The notes: a model not told the origin generated them from the letters alone. A stretch of 64,000 nucleotides of DNA from Pelomonas candidula (GCF_043555985.1 NZ_JBIGIC010000020.1:14483-78482); one strand, 5' to 3'; positions 34,797 through 43,855 are shown, counted from the first letter of the stretch. Numbers and translations are program-made.

Positions 34797-35512
34797 CACC
34801 CCGCAAGATCCTGATCGTCGACGACGACCAGAAAATCCGCAGCCTGCTGAAGACCTACCTCGAGAAGAACCAGTACGAGGTGCTGCTGGCCCACGACGGC
34901 GCCAGCTTCATGGCCGAGTTCGAGCGCCACCGCGACGAGATCAGCCTGTGCATCCTCGACGTGATGCTGCCCGACACCGAGGGCTTCACGCTGTGCCAGT
35001 CGGTACGCCGCCGCTCCGAGGTGCCGGTCATCATGCTGACCGCCAGCGCCGACGAGACCGACCGCATCGTCGGCCTGGAGCTGGGCGCCGACGACTACCT
35101 CGGCAAGCCCTTCAACCCGCGCGAGCTGCTGGCGCGCATCAAGGCCATCACGCGCCGCACCGGCCAGGAGAGGGCCAAGGAGCCGCGCTACTACGCCTTC
35201 AACGGCTTCACGCTGGATCTGCTGGAGCGCAGCCTCATCGACCCCGACGGCACCGCCACGGCCCTGTCGGGCATGGACTTCCAGCTGCTGAAGCTGCTCG
35301 TCGAACACCCCGGCGAAGTGCTGGACCGCAGCCGCCTGGCCGAGGTCACGCGCGGGCGCGACCTCGGGCCGCTGGACCGCTCACTGGACGTGCAGGTCAG
35401 CCGCCTGCGCCAGCGGCTGCGCGACGACGGCAAGCAGCCCGCCCTCATCAAGACCGTGCGCGGCTCGGGCTACGTCTTCTCCACGACGGTGACCGCGCGG
35501 CATGCGCTCTGA
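34793..35512 (+). CDS. OmpR-family response regulator
   Basis: 239 residues. Receiver domain with the acidic pocket (IVDDDQ), phospho-acceptor Asp56 (LCILDVMLP), conserved Thr (MLTAS) and Lys (LGKPFNP); C-terminal winged helix with LSGMDFQLLKLLVEHPGEVLDRSRLAEVTRGRDLGPLDRSLDVQVSRLRQRL and VRGSGYVF. Translationally coupled to the binding protein upstream and overlapping the kinase gene by 11 bases. Likely targets are its own operon and the nearby sugar-uptake genes (TonB receptor, FucP-like carrier), but this is inference. Confidence 0.93.
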   Translation: MTPRKILIVDDDQKIRSLLKTYLEKNQYEVLLAHDGASFMAEFERHRDEISLCILDVMLPDTEGFTLCQSVRRRSEVPVIMLTASADETDRIVGLELGADDYLGKPFNPRELLARIKAITRRTGQERAKEPRYYAFNGFTLDLLERSLIDPDGTATALSGMDFQLLKLLVEHPGEVLDRSRLAEVTRGRDLGPLDRSLDVQVSRLRQRLRDDGKQPALIKTVRGSGYVFSTTVTARHAL

Positions 35513-37019
35513 CGCCGAGGACACCGGCTCGCCCGCGCCGCTGCGCGCGTGGCCCCAGCGCTTCGCCAGCTTCCTGTTCGACAGCCTGCAGGGCCGCTTC
35601 GTGCTGGCGATGCTGGGCGGGCTGGCCCTGGTGCAGCTGGTGGTCAACCTGCTCTGGTACAGCCAGATCGAGCAGCGCGTGCGGCGGCAGACGGAGCTGG
35701 CGGCCCACCACGTCGCCAGCGGCGCCATCGGCGCGGTGCGCGCGCTGCGCGAGCTGCCGGCGGCGTACCGCCCGCTGCTGATCGAGCAGCTGCGCACGAT
35801 GGGCGGCACGCGTTTCCTCGTCTTCTTCAACAACGCCGCGGTGCCCGTGCAGCCGCTGCCCGGCCAGCCGATGGCGCGCATGCTGGAGCAGCAGGTCACG
35901 CAGGAGCTGGCCGCGCAGCTGCCTCAATTGAATGGAGGCACGCCGCTGCGCGTGGCGCTCGCGTCGCCCATCGGCCTGGCCGTCTCGCCCAGCGGCGCGC
36001 TGCTGAGTGACCTGCCGGAAAGCTGGGTGGAGCCCTCGCTCATCGCTGCCGAACGGCCCGCGCCCTTCCTCGTCATCCAGGCGGAGACCGAGCCGGGCCA
36101 GTGGCTCTACCTCAGCAGCACGCTGCCCGACCCCTACTTCCTGGAGCAGCTGGAGTTCTTCACCTGGCAGCGCCTGACGCCGCAACTGCTGGCCCTCGGC
36201 CTGGCCGTCGGGCTGACGCTGATCGCCGTGCGTGCCATCACGCGGCCGCTGGCCGGGCTGAGCCAGGCGGCCGCGCGCGTGGGCCGGCGCGTCGCGCCCA
36301 AGCCGCTGCGCGTCAGCGGCACACAGGAGGTGCGCCAGGCCATCGAGGCCTTCAACGACATGCAGGAGCGCATCCGCCGCTACATCGGCGACCGCGAGCG
36401 GCTGTTCGCGTCCATCTCGCACGACCTGCGCACGCCCATCACGCGGCTGCGCCTGCGCAGCGAGCTGCTGGACGACACCGCCGTGCAAGACGAGTTCCAC
36501 GAGGACCTCGACGAACTGGACATGATGGTCAAGACCGCGCTGCAGATCGTGAAGGACACCGACATCCACGAGAACCGCGCGCCGCTGCGCATCGACCTCG
36601 TGCTGCAGAAGATGGTGCGCGACGCCCGCATGGGCGGCCACCCGGTGGAGCTGCAGAGCGAGCCGTTGACGGTGTTCGGCAAGCCGCTGGCGCTCAAGCG
36701 CGCCATCGGCAACCTGCTGGACAACGCGATGTTCTACGGCGAGGGCGAAGGGCCGGTGGAGGTCAGCATGGGCGCGGACGAGGACGGCATGGTGGCCGTG
36801 ACCGTGCGCGACCACGGGCCCGGCGTGCCCGAGGCGGCTCTCGCCCGCCTGGGCCAGCCCTACACGCGGCTGGAACATGGTGCGGCCCAGCGCAAGGAGG
36901 GGCTGGGCCTGGGCCTGTCCATCGTCCGCGAGATCGTGGCGGACCACGGCGGCGCGGTGCGCTTTCGCAACCACCCCGAGGGCGGCTTCGAAGTCCGCCT
37001 GGCACTGCCCGCAGGCTGA
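35502..37019 (+). CDS. HAMP-domain sensor histidine kinase
   Basis: 505 residues. Two membrane helices (about 33-53 and 227-246) enclose a periplasmic domain of about 170 residues; a HAMP domain follows, then HisKA with His307 in FASISHDLRTPITRLRLRSE, and a complete ATPase (NLLDNAMFYG, VRDHGPGVPE, GLGLGLSIVREIVADHGG). The periplasmic loop is large enough to dock a binding protein. The gene overlaps the response regulator and is followed after 3 bases by the halogenase-like gene, placing signal sensing and a flavoenzyme in one operon. Confidence 0.93.
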   Translation: MRSDAEDTGSPAPLRAWPQRFASFLFDSLQGRFVLAMLGGLALVQLVVNLLWYSQIEQRVRRQTELAAHHVASGAIGAVRALRELPAAYRPLLIEQLRTMGGTRFLVFFNNAAVPVQPLPGQPMARMLEQQVTQELAAQLPQLNGGTPLRVALASPIGLAVSPSGALLSDLPESWVEPSLIAAERPAPFLVIQAETEPGQWLYLSSTLPDPYFLEQLEFFTWQRLTPQLLALGLAVGLTLIAVRAITRPLAGLSQAAARVGRRVAPKPLRVSGTQEVRQAIEAFNDMQERIRRYIGDRERLFASISHDLRTPITRLRLRSELLDDTAVQDEFHEDLDELDMMVKTALQIVKDTDIHENRAPLRIDLVLQKMVRDARMGGHPVELQSEPLTVFGKPLALKRAIGNLLDNAMFYGEGEGPVEVSMGADEDGMVAVTVRDHGPGVPEAALARLGQPYTRLEHGAAQRKEGLGLGLSIVREIVADHGGAVRFRNHPEGGFEVRLALPAG

Positions 37020-37022
37020 CCC

Positions 37023-38501
37023 ATGCAGCACATCGCCATCATTGGCGGCGGCACGGCCGGCTGGATGACCGCCTGCCTGCTGCAGCAGCGCTGGCGCGAG
37101 CGCGGCATCGCGGTCACGCTGGTCGAGTCGGCGGAGATCGGCACCGTCGGCGTCGGCGAGGGCTCGACGCCCTATCTGCGCCGCTTCTTCGCGACGCTGG
37201 GCATCGCCGAGCGCGACTGGATGCCGGCCTGCGACGCGACCTACAAATGCGGCATCCGCTTCCCCGGCTGGAGTTCGGTGCCAGGCTACGAGAGCTACTT
37301 CCATCCCTTCTTCAACGAGGCGGACCGGGAGCTCGGCAACCAGTTCTTCACCAACGCCTGCCTGCGCCGCCGCGGCCAGGCGGCCGATGCCAACCCGCAA
37401 GACTTCTTCCTCGCCGCCGAACTGGCCCGCCAACGCCGCGCGCCGATCTATGCGGGCGACGGCCCAGGCACCGACTATGCCTATCACTTCGACGCCGGCA
37501 AGCTCGGTGCCTTCCTGCGCACGCATGCCGTGGGGCTGGGCGTGCGCCACATCGTCGACACGGTGGCGCGCGTCGAGCAGCGCGAGAACGGCGACATGGC
37601 CGCCGTGCACCTGAAGAACGGCGCGCGCATCGCGGCCGAGCTGTTCGTGGACTGCAGCGGCTTCAAGGGCCTGCTCATCAACGAGACGCTGGGCGAGCCT
37701 TTCCTGCCGTTCCGCGACAACCTGTTCAACGACCGCGCCATCGCCATCCCGACGCCGCTGGTGGACGGCGAGGACATCCCGTCCGAGACCGTCTCCACCG
37801 CGCTGCGCCATGGCTGGGCCTGGCAGATCCCGCTGACCAGCCGTTATGGCAACGGCTATGTCTACAGCTCAGACTTCGTCAGCGACGACGACGCCGAACG
37901 CGAGCTGCGCGCACACCTCGGCGCTGCGGCCGAGGGTGCCACGTCACGCCGGCTGCGCATGCGCGTAGGCCGCGTGGAGCAGCACTGGCGGCAGAACTGC
38001 GTCGCGGTAGGCCTAGCCCAGGGCTTCATCGAGCCGCTGGAGGCCACGGCGCTGATGCTGATCCAGTTCAGCATCGAAGACCTCATCGCCGCGCTCGAAG
38101 GCGACGGTTTCGGCCGCGGCAGGCAGGCCGACTACAACCGCCGCGTCAACGAGATGTTCGAAGGCGTGCGCGACTACGTCGTCGCCCACTATCAGCTCAA
38201 CACGCGGCGCGACACCGACTACTGGCGCGCCAACCGGGCGAACCGCCACATCTCCGCACGCCTGGCCAGCCTGCTGGACGTCTGGGACCGCGGCGGCGAC
38301 TTCGAGGCCGAGCTGGAACGCCACGGCTCGGCGCTGATGTACCTGCGCCCGTCCTGGTACGCCCTGTTCGCCGGGATGGGTCGCTTCCCGGCCGATCTGC
38401 GCGCGGCGCCACAGACGCTCACGGCCGCCCAGGCCCGACAACGCCTGCGCCAGATGGCACAGGCGTTCCGCTCGCACCGCGGCCATCTGAGCGTCGGGTG
38501 A
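37023..38501 (+). CDS. Flavin-dependent tryptophan-halogenase family protein
   Basis: 492 residues. FAD-binding GGGTAGWMTA at residues 8-17, ESAEIGTVGVGEGSTPYL, the catalytic Lys in DATYKCGIRFPGW (position equivalent to PrnA Lys79) and the halogenase motif WxWxIP in HGWAWQIPLTSRYGNGY; DCSGFKGLL and QGFIEPLEATALMLIQ are typical of the family. The motifs for HOCl generation are therefore kept. In Caulobacter, Xanthomonas and related bacteria, such halogenase homologues sit beside TonB receptors and SapC proteins, often with unknown physiological substrate. Here it is last in an operon with a binding protein and a two-component system, an unusual location. Confidence 0.85.
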   Translation: MQHIAIIGGGTAGWMTACLLQQRWRERGIAVTLVESAEIGTVGVGEGSTPYLRRFFATLGIAERDWMPACDATYKCGIRFPGWSSVPGYESYFHPFFNEADRELGNQFFTNACLRRRGQAADANPQDFFLAAELARQRRAPIYAGDGPGTDYAYHFDAGKLGAFLRTHAVGLGVRHIVDTVARVEQRENGDMAAVHLKNGARIAAELFVDCSGFKGLLINETLGEPFLPFRDNLFNDRAIAIPTPLVDGEDIPSETVSTALRHGWAWQIPLTSRYGNGYVYSSDFVSDDDAERELRAHLGAAAEGATSRRLRMRVGRVEQHWRQNCVAVGLAQGFIEPLEATALMLIQFSIEDLIAALEGDGFGRGRQADYNRRVNEMFEGVRDYVVAHYQLNTRRDTDYWRANRANRHISARLASLLDVWDRGGDFEAELERHGSALMYLRPSWYALFAGMGRFPADLRAAPQTLTAAQARQRLRQMAQAFRSHRGHLSVG

Positions 38502-38713
38502 ACTGCAGGGCCGGGCGTGCAGCGCCTGCTGCAGGCTTGCTGCAGCCAGTCAGCGGCAGCACCACCTCAGGCCACATTCACCACCGGGCAAGGCCAGGCG
38601 CGCGCGGCATGGCACCATCCGCGCTGGCTGGTCAGGTGAAGGTCGCGTGGCCATGAACATTGCATGACCGGCTCCCACAGGCGCATGAGCCGTTCAACCG
38701 AGGTGGACTGAGA

Positions 38714-40879
38714 TTGAGACAAAAGCTGATTGGGCTCGTGCTGGCCGTTATGGCCGCAACGCAGGTTGCTGCAGCAGACACGGAAACTGCCTACCCGCCG
38801 CTGCTGAAGCCGGTGGCGCAGGAGGCCAAGGCGGCTCACCTGGCGGCGGAACTGCTATCGCGCTTTCACTACAAGGCGATCCCGCTCGACGATGCCTTGT
38901 CGAGCAGGGTGTTCGACCAGTACCTGAAGTCGCTCGACCCCGAGAAACTCTATTTCCTGCAGTCCGACATCGACCGCCTGGCGGTGGACCGCACCCGGCT
39001 TGACGATGCGATCCTGACCGAGGACCTGCGCGTGCCGTTCGAGATTTTCAACCTGTACGAACGCCGGGTGCTCGAACGAATGACCTACGGCCGCAGCCTG
39101 CTGCACAAGGGGTTCGACTTCGAGCGCAACGAGACGCTGATGATCGACCGCAAGGACCAGCCCTGGCCCGCGACCGAGGCTGGGTCGCTCGACCTCTGGC
39201 GCAAGCGTGTCAAGAACGACTGGCTGCGGCTCAAGCTGGCGGGCCAGGACGACGCGGCCATCGCGAAGGTCCTCGACAAACGCTACGACAACGCCGCCAA
39301 ACGACTGGGCAAGATCTCCAGCGCCGACGCCTTCCAGGCGTTCATGAATGCCTACACGATGGCGATCGAGCCCCATACCAACTACCTGGGGCCTCGCGCC
39401 GCAGAGGAATTCGACATCTCTATGCGGTTGTCGCTGGTGGGCATCGGCGCGGTTCTGACCGAGATCGACGGCTACACCACCATCCGGGAACTGGTGCCCG
39501 GTGGCCCCGCGAGTCTGTCGGGGCAGCTGAAGGTGGGCGACCGCATCGTGGGCGTGGGGCAAGGCACGAAGGGCCCGATGGACGATGTGGTCGGCTGGCG
39601 CCTGGACGACACGGTGGCAGCGATTCGCGGCGCGATGAATTCGACGGTGCGACTGGACATCCTGCCAGCCGACAACGGCCCCGATACACCCAACAAGAGC
39701 GTGAGCCTTGTCCGCAACACCATCACGATCAAGGACAGCGCGGCCAAGGCCAAGGTCTATTCGGTGGCCACGGGCGCGGGCAAACGCCTGATCGGCGTGA
39801 TCACCCTGCCCTCGTTTTACGAGGACGTTGATGCGCTGCGAAAGGGCGACAAGGACTACCGCAGCGCGGCACGTGATGTAGCCAGGCTGCTGCAGGATTT
39901 GAAGGCCCAGAAGGTGGAGGGCCTGTTGATCGACCTGCGCAACAACGGCGGCGGCTCGCTGCGCGAGGCGGTCGATCTGACGGGCCTGTTCGTTGGCAAG
40001 GGCCCGGTGGTTCAGACACGCAACGCCAAGGGCGAGATCAGCGTCGAGAAATATGCCGATGCCGGCCCGGCCTGGGACGGCCCCCTCGGTGTGCTGATCA
40101 ACAGGAGCTCGGCTTCGGCGTCGGAGATTTTTGCCGCGGCGATTCAGGACTACGGTCGCGGCCTGGTCATCGGCGAGCCCAGCTTCGGCAAGGGCACGGT
40201 CCAGACCGTTGCCAGCCTCGACCAGATCGCCAGGAATGCCACGCCGGTGTTCGGCGAACTGAAGATGACCATCGCGCAGTTTTTCCGGGTGAACGGCGGC
40301 ACGACGCAACTGCGTGGCGTGACGCCGGACATCGGCTACCCGCCCAGCGGCGACGACACCCAATTCGGTGAATCGAGCTTCGACAACCCCTTGCCCTGGA
40401 CCCGCATCAAGGCGGCCGACTACGCGCCTGTGGGCGACGTGACGGCATCACTGCCCCGCCTGCTGGCGTGGCACGAGAGCCGCGTTCAACGAGACCCTGA
40501 CTACCAGAACCTGCTGGAACGCCTGGCAAAGGCCCAGGAGCTGCGCAAGAACAACGTCATCTCCCTCAACGAAGAGGCGAGGCGCAAGGAGCGAGCCGCC
40601 GCGGAGAAGCGCCTGGCTGCGATGCTGGGGGCCGCCGAAGCGGGCGCGGGCAACCCGCTGTCTGACGATGGCTTGCAGTTCGATGAACGCAAGCTCAGCA
40701 AGGACCTCGCCGCGCAGAAAACCAGGGAAGGCATCAACGACGTGCTGCTGAACGAGTCCGTCAACATCCTGTCCGACAGCGTGGCGTTGAAAGAGGGCCA
40801 GTCCCAAACGGCAGCGAGCGCTTTGCCGGCCCGGCCCGTGGTGGTCACGGCCCTGCCGGCGGGCTCATCGAAACCCTAG
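38714..40879 (+). CDS. prc: Carboxy-terminal processing (tail-specific) protease Prc/Tsp
   Basis: 721 residues from a TTG at 38714, preceded by AGGTGG; this start gives a clean signal peptide (RQKLIGLVLAVMAATQVAAAD), whereas the ATG at 38660 puts a charged, unrelated stretch in front. Domains: N-terminal helical region (SLDPEKLYFLQSDIDRL), PDZ (IGAVLTEIDGYTTIRELVPGGPASLSGQLKVGDRIVGVGQG), S41 peptidase with the nucleophile Ser in NRSSASASEIFAAAIQDYGR and Lys in SFGKGTVQ, then a DUF3340-type tail. It degrades periplasmic proteins by their C termini and trims penicillin-binding proteins. Codon use looks less GC-extreme than adjacent genes, and an IS element follows, so acquisition is possible. 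Confidence 0.9.
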   Translation: MRQKLIGLVLAVMAATQVAAADTETAYPPLLKPVAQEAKAAHLAAELLSRFHYKAIPLDDALSSRVFDQYLKSLDPEKLYFLQSDIDRLAVDRTRLDDAILTEDLRVPFEIFNLYERRVLERMTYGRSLLHKGFDFERNETLMIDRKDQPWPATEAGSLDLWRKRVKNDWLRLKLAGQDDAAIAKVLDKRYDNAAKRLGKISSADAFQAFMNAYTMAIEPHTNYLGPRAAEEFDISMRLSLVGIGAVLTEIDGYTTIRELVPGGPASLSGQLKVGDRIVGVGQGTKGPMDDVVGWRLDDTVAAIRGAMNSTVRLDILPADNGPDTPNKSVSLVRNTITIKDSAAKAKVYSVATGAGKRLIGVITLPSFYEDVDALRKGDKDYRSAARDVARLLQDLKAQKVEGLLIDLRNNGGGSLREAVDLTGLFVGKGPVVQTRNAKGEISVEKYADAGPAWDGPLGVLINRSSASASEIFAAAIQDYGRGLVIGEPSFGKGTVQTVASLDQIARNATPVFGELKMTIAQFFRVNGGTTQLRGVTPDIGYPPSGDDTQFGESSFDNPLPWTRIKAADYAPVGDVTASLPRLLAWHESRVQRDPDYQNLLERLAKAQELRKNNVISLNEEARRKERAAAEKRLAAMLGAAEAGAGNPLSDDGLQFDERKLSKDLAAQKTREGINDVLLNESVNILSDSVALKEGQSQTAASALPARPVVVTALPAGSSKP

Positions 40880-41073
40880 GCTTGCACGCCGACTGGATGG
40901 CCCGGCAGGGTCGGAAACGCGAATCAAAGCGGTTGCCAGCGTCCGGCGCCGCAGGCAATGTCCGAGGCTCAAGCCAATGCTCGTTTTGAGCCGAGGGCGG
41001 CGGCATTCGGCTCACCGCTCGCTCGGTGATGTGCTGGCCGCGTGACGAAGCCATCTGCCTCAAATTGGCATGT

Positions 41074-41100
41074 TGAATCGCCCCGGGTTCAGTAGACACC
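41074..41100 (+). repeat. Left terminal inverted repeat of the IS3-family element
   Basis: 27 bases beginning TGAATCGCCCCGG and ending TAGACACC. It matches the right end (42280-42306, opposite strand) at 23 of 27 positions; the four differences lie in the middle. Confidence 0.9.
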
Positions 41101-41134
41101 TTCGAGCCTCAAACTGAGGCCCTGAGGAGGTGCC

Positions 41135-41416
41135 ATGACAGCGAAGCAACCCTACCCGGAAGAATTCAAGATCGAGGCGGTCAAGCAGATCACGGAGCGA
41201 GGTCATCGGGTGGCCGACGTCTGCGCCCGGATCGGCGTGAGCCAGCACAGCCTGTACAAGTGGATCAAGGCGTATTCGGCGCCGGCCGCTGAGCGACAGG
41301 CGCAGGCCTCGCAGACCGAAGAGCTGCGGCGACTGAAGGCCGAACTGCGGCGCGTGACCGAGGAGCGCGACATCCTAAAAAAGGCCGCCGCGTACTTTGC
41401 CAAGCAGTCCGGGTGA
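41135..41416 (+). CDS. IS3-family transposase OrfA
   Basis: 93 residues with an N-terminal helix-turn-helix (EFKIEAVKQITERGHRVADVCARIGVSQHSLYKWIKAY) and a C-terminal leucine-zipper-like coil (EELRRLKAELRRVTEERDILKKAAAYFA). It binds the element's ends and regulates transposition. The slippery sequence lies in the ILKKAA codons, about ten codons before the stop. Its stop overlaps the GTG of orfB. Confidence 0.95.
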   Translation: MTAKQPYPEEFKIEAVKQITERGHRVADVCARIGVSQHSLYKWIKAYSAPAAERQAQASQTEELRRLKAELRRVTEERDILKKAAAYFAKQSG

Positions 41417-42288
41417 GGTACGCGTTCATCAAGGCGCACGAGTCCCACTACAGCGTGCGGCGCATGTGCAAGGTGATGCAGGTGCACCCCAGCGGCTACT
41501 ACGCATGGAAGGCCGAGCCGCAGAGCTCGCGGGCCCAGGACGACCAGCGCTTGACCGGCTTGCTCAAGCAGGCGTGGCTGGAGAGCGGCGGCGTGTACGG
41601 CTATCGCAAACTGACGCTGGACATGCGCGACCTCGGTGAGCACTGCGGCAAGCACCGCGTTGCGCGGCTGCTCAGGCTTGAAGGGCTGCGCTCGCGGACA
41701 GGCTACAGGCGCCGCCCTGGGGTGCGCGGCGGCAAGCCTGCCGTGGTCGCGCCGAACCATCTGCAGCGCCAGTTCACGACGGCCCAACCCAACCAGTCCT
41801 GGGTGAGCGACATCACCTACATCCGCACGCACGAGGGCTGGCTGTATCTGGCGGTCGTGGTCGACCTGTTCTCGCGACAGGTGGTGGGCTGGTCGATGGG
41901 CAGTCGCATCGACACCAGCCTGGTGTTGGATGCGTTGCTGATGGCGTTACGGCGCCGCCAGCCCAAGCAGGCCGTCACGGTGCACTCCGACCAGGGCTGC
42001 CAGTTCACGGGGCACGAGTGGCAGGCCTTCCTGCGCGACCACAACCTGGTCAGCAGCATGAGCCGGCGCGGCAACTGCCACGACAACGCCGTGGCCGAGA
42101 GCTTCTTCCAACTGCTCAGGCGCGAACGCATCCGTCGGCAGGTCTACGCCACGCGCAACGACGCTCGTGCCGACGTCTTCAACTACATCGAGATGTTCTA
42201 CAACCCCAAGCGGCGCCACGGCACTGCCGGCGACACTTCGCCGGTCGAGTTCGAACGACGCCATTCCCAACGGCTCACGGGTGTCTAG
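41413..42288 (+). CDS. IS3-family transposase OrfB (DDE integrase domain)
   Basis: 291 residues in the -1 frame relative to OrfA. HTH_21 region at the start (YSVRRMCKVMQVHPSGYYAWK), then the rve core with the catalytic triad: Asp in WVSDITYIRT, Asp in TVHSDQGCQFTG and Glu in NCHDNAVAESFFQLL. It is mainly made as OrfAB by frameshifting at 41377-41383; the GTG at 41413 could also be used directly. No inactivating change is seen, so the element should be transposition-competent. Confidence 0.95.
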   Translation: MRYAFIKAHESHYSVRRMCKVMQVHPSGYYAWKAEPQSSRAQDDQRLTGLLKQAWLESGGVYGYRKLTLDMRDLGEHCGKHRVARLLRLEGLRSRTGYRRRPGVRGGKPAVVAPNHLQRQFTTAQPNQSWVSDITYIRTHEGWLYLAVVVDLFSRQVVGWSMGSRIDTSLVLDALLMALRRRQPKQAVTVHSDQGCQFTGHEWQAFLRDHNLVSSMSRRGNCHDNAVAESFFQLLRRERIRRQVYATRNDARADVFNYIEMFYNPKRRHGTAGDTSPVEFERRHSQRLTGV

Positions 42289-42306
42289 GAAAACCGGGGC
42301 GATTCA
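42280..42306 (-). repeat. Right terminal inverted repeat of the IS3-family element
   Basis: 27 bases that read TGAATCGCCCCGG at the outer end on the minus strand and end in TAGACACC on the inner side. It includes the last codons of orfB. Confidence 0.9.
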
Positions 42307-42350
42307 GATCATGGCACAGCACCCGCTGCCAAGCCGCCGGTCACACACCC

Positions 42351-43670
42351 TCACCACCGCCTCAACCGGCTGCCAAACACCGCATAGCACAGGATCAGCC
42401 CGTACCACGGCAGCATGACCCAGTAGGCCGGCTGCGGGCCGTTCACGTCGGCCAGATGGCCGTAGAGCATGGGGATCAGGGCACCTCCCGAGATGCCCAT
42501 GATCAGCAGGGCCGAGCCTGCCGCTGTGTACTTGCCCAGGCCTTCCAGTGCCAGCGGCCAGATGGACGGCCAGACCAGCGCGTTGGACAGGCCCAGCAGC
42601 GCGAGGCAGAACACCGTGTCCGGCACGGCAGGCACGCCGGCCCAGCCCAGCAGGGCCTGCGACAGGCCCGTGCCCGTGGCCGATGACAGCGCGATGCCGC
42701 TGGCGAACAGCAGACCCGTGACGGCCGAGGCCACCAGGGCCATGCGCTGCGACATCCAGCGCGGGATCAGCACGACACCCAGCAGGTAGCCCAGCACCAT
42801 GAAGCCCATCGTGTAGGAGGTCAGCACGCCGTAGTGGGCCACACCGAGCTGCCGGCCGTAGAGGCCGATGGTGTCGCCGGCGATGACCTCCACGCCGACG
42901 TAGCCGAACAGCGCGATGGCACCGAGCACGACCTGCGGGTGCTGGAACACGCCCCAGCGCTTGACCTCGCCCGACGGTGCGTCGGCCGCTTCCAGTTCGG
43001 GCTCGCGCAGGGACGAGAAGTGGATCAGCGCCATGAACAGCACCAGGCCCGCCGCCATCACCGCGTAAGGGAAGACCAGGCGTTGCGACAGCTCGTTGCG
43101 CAGCGCCTCGCGGCCTGCGGCGTCCAGCGCTGCCAGCGCCGACTCCGAGAAGCGCTCCATGCCCGACAGGATGAGTGCCGTGAACACCAGGGGCACGACG
43201 ATGCCGGCCCCCTTGTTGAACAGGCCCATGATCGAGATGCGCATGGCCGCGCTCTCGCGCGGGCCGATGCAGACGATGTAGGGGTTGATGGCCGTCTGCA
43301 TCAGCGTCATGCCGCTGGCCAGCGTGAACAGCGCCAGCAGGAACACGGGGTAGAGGCCGGAGCGCGCCGCCGGGATGAAGGCCAGCGCGCCGATGGCCAT
43401 GACGCCCAGGGCCACCGTCATGCCACGCTTGTAGCCGATGCGCGCCAGGATGGCCGCCGACGGCAGGGCCATGACCGTGTAGGCGATGTAGAAGGCGAAC
43501 GCCACCCACAGCGCCTGGAAGTTGTTGAGCTCGCAGACGATCTTCAGGAAGGGAATCAGCGAGCCGTTCAGCCAGGTGACGAAGCCGAGGATGAAAAACA
43601 TCAGCCCGATGAAGATCATCGGCAGCAGCACGCCCTGGCCTGCCGTGGGGTTGAGGGTTTTGGTGTGCAT
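42351..43670 (-). CDS. FucP/GluP-type sugar MFS transporter
   Basis: 439 residues, 12 membrane helices. Diagnostic stretches: GLMFFILGFVTWLNGSLIPFLKIVCELNNFQALWVAFAFYIAYTVMALPSA, GMTLMQTAINPYIVCIGPRESAAMRISIMGLFNKGAG and SNALVWPSIWPLALEGLGKYTAAGSALLIMGISGGALIP, all characteristic of the fucose/glucose/galactose:H+ symporter group. The ATG at 43670 is chosen; the frame extends further upstream without homology. It lies downstream of a TonB receptor on the same strand, so outer- and inner-membrane sugar uptake are probably linked. The IS element abuts 45 bases beyond its stop without damaging it. Confidence 0.92.
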   Translation of the reverse strand: MHTKTLNPTAGQGVLLPMIFIGLMFFILGFVTWLNGSLIPFLKIVCELNNFQALWVAFAFYIAYTVMALPSAAILARIGYKRGMTVALGVMAIGALAFIPAARSGLYPVFLLALFTLASGMTLMQTAINPYIVCIGPRESAAMRISIMGLFNKGAGIVVPLVFTALILSGMERFSESALAALDAAGREALRNELSQRLVFPYAVMAAGLVLFMALIHFSSLREPELEAADAPSGEVKRWGVFQHPQVVLGAIALFGYVGVEVIAGDTIGLYGRQLGVAHYGVLTSYTMGFMVLGYLLGVVLIPRWMSQRMALVASAVTGLLFASGIALSSATGTGLSQALLGWAGVPAVPDTVFCLALLGLSNALVWPSIWPLALEGLGKYTAAGSALLIMGISGGALIPMLYGHLADVNGPQPAYWVMLPWYGLILCYAVFGSRLRRW

Positions 43671-43757
43671 GGAAGTCAGTGATCCACTCCGCACCCACGG
43701 TGCGTAAGCAAGGTATTTCGGGCCGAGCGCCGGGCCGCTCCCAAGCCGGCCCGCGGG

Positions 43758-43792
43758 GCGATGTGCGTGCGGCTCAATGCCGCACGCATCGC
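43758..43792 (-). terminator. Stem-loop after the TonB receptor gene
   Basis: GCGATGTGCGTGCGGC pairs with GCCGCACGCATCGC (a 2-base bulge) around a 5-base loop, about 65 bases after the receptor stop and 88 bases before the carrier start. There is no T-run. It probably acts as an attenuator or 3'-end stabiliser between receptor and carrier. Confidence 0.4.
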
Positions 43793-43855
43793 CGTCCCCT
43801 CGGGGGACAGACCCGGGCTCGCCCGCGTTCAGCGAGGCGAGACCGGGCGAGGGGC

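Larger units (their letters stand above)
41074..42306 (+). mobile_element. Complete IS3-family insertion sequence
   Basis: 1233 bases bounded by imperfect inverted repeats of 27 bases; 23 positions match, including the outer TGAATCGCCCCGG and the inner TAGACACC. It holds orfA and orfB with an A-AAA-AAG slippery heptamer at 41377-41383, so the fused transposase would come from a -1 frameshift. Both frames are intact. The three bases outside each end (TGT on the left, GAT on the right) are different, so no target duplication is visible. Confidence 0.93.

Noticed and set aside
38508..38600. CTGCAG-rich hairpins after the halogenase gene as a terminator
   Set aside because: Several short overlapping repeats (GCCTGC-T-GCAGGC and others) but no single strong stem and no T-run.
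41071..42309. 3-base target duplication of the IS3 element
   Set aside because: Flanks are TGT and GAT; shifting the ends by one or two bases does not produce a match.
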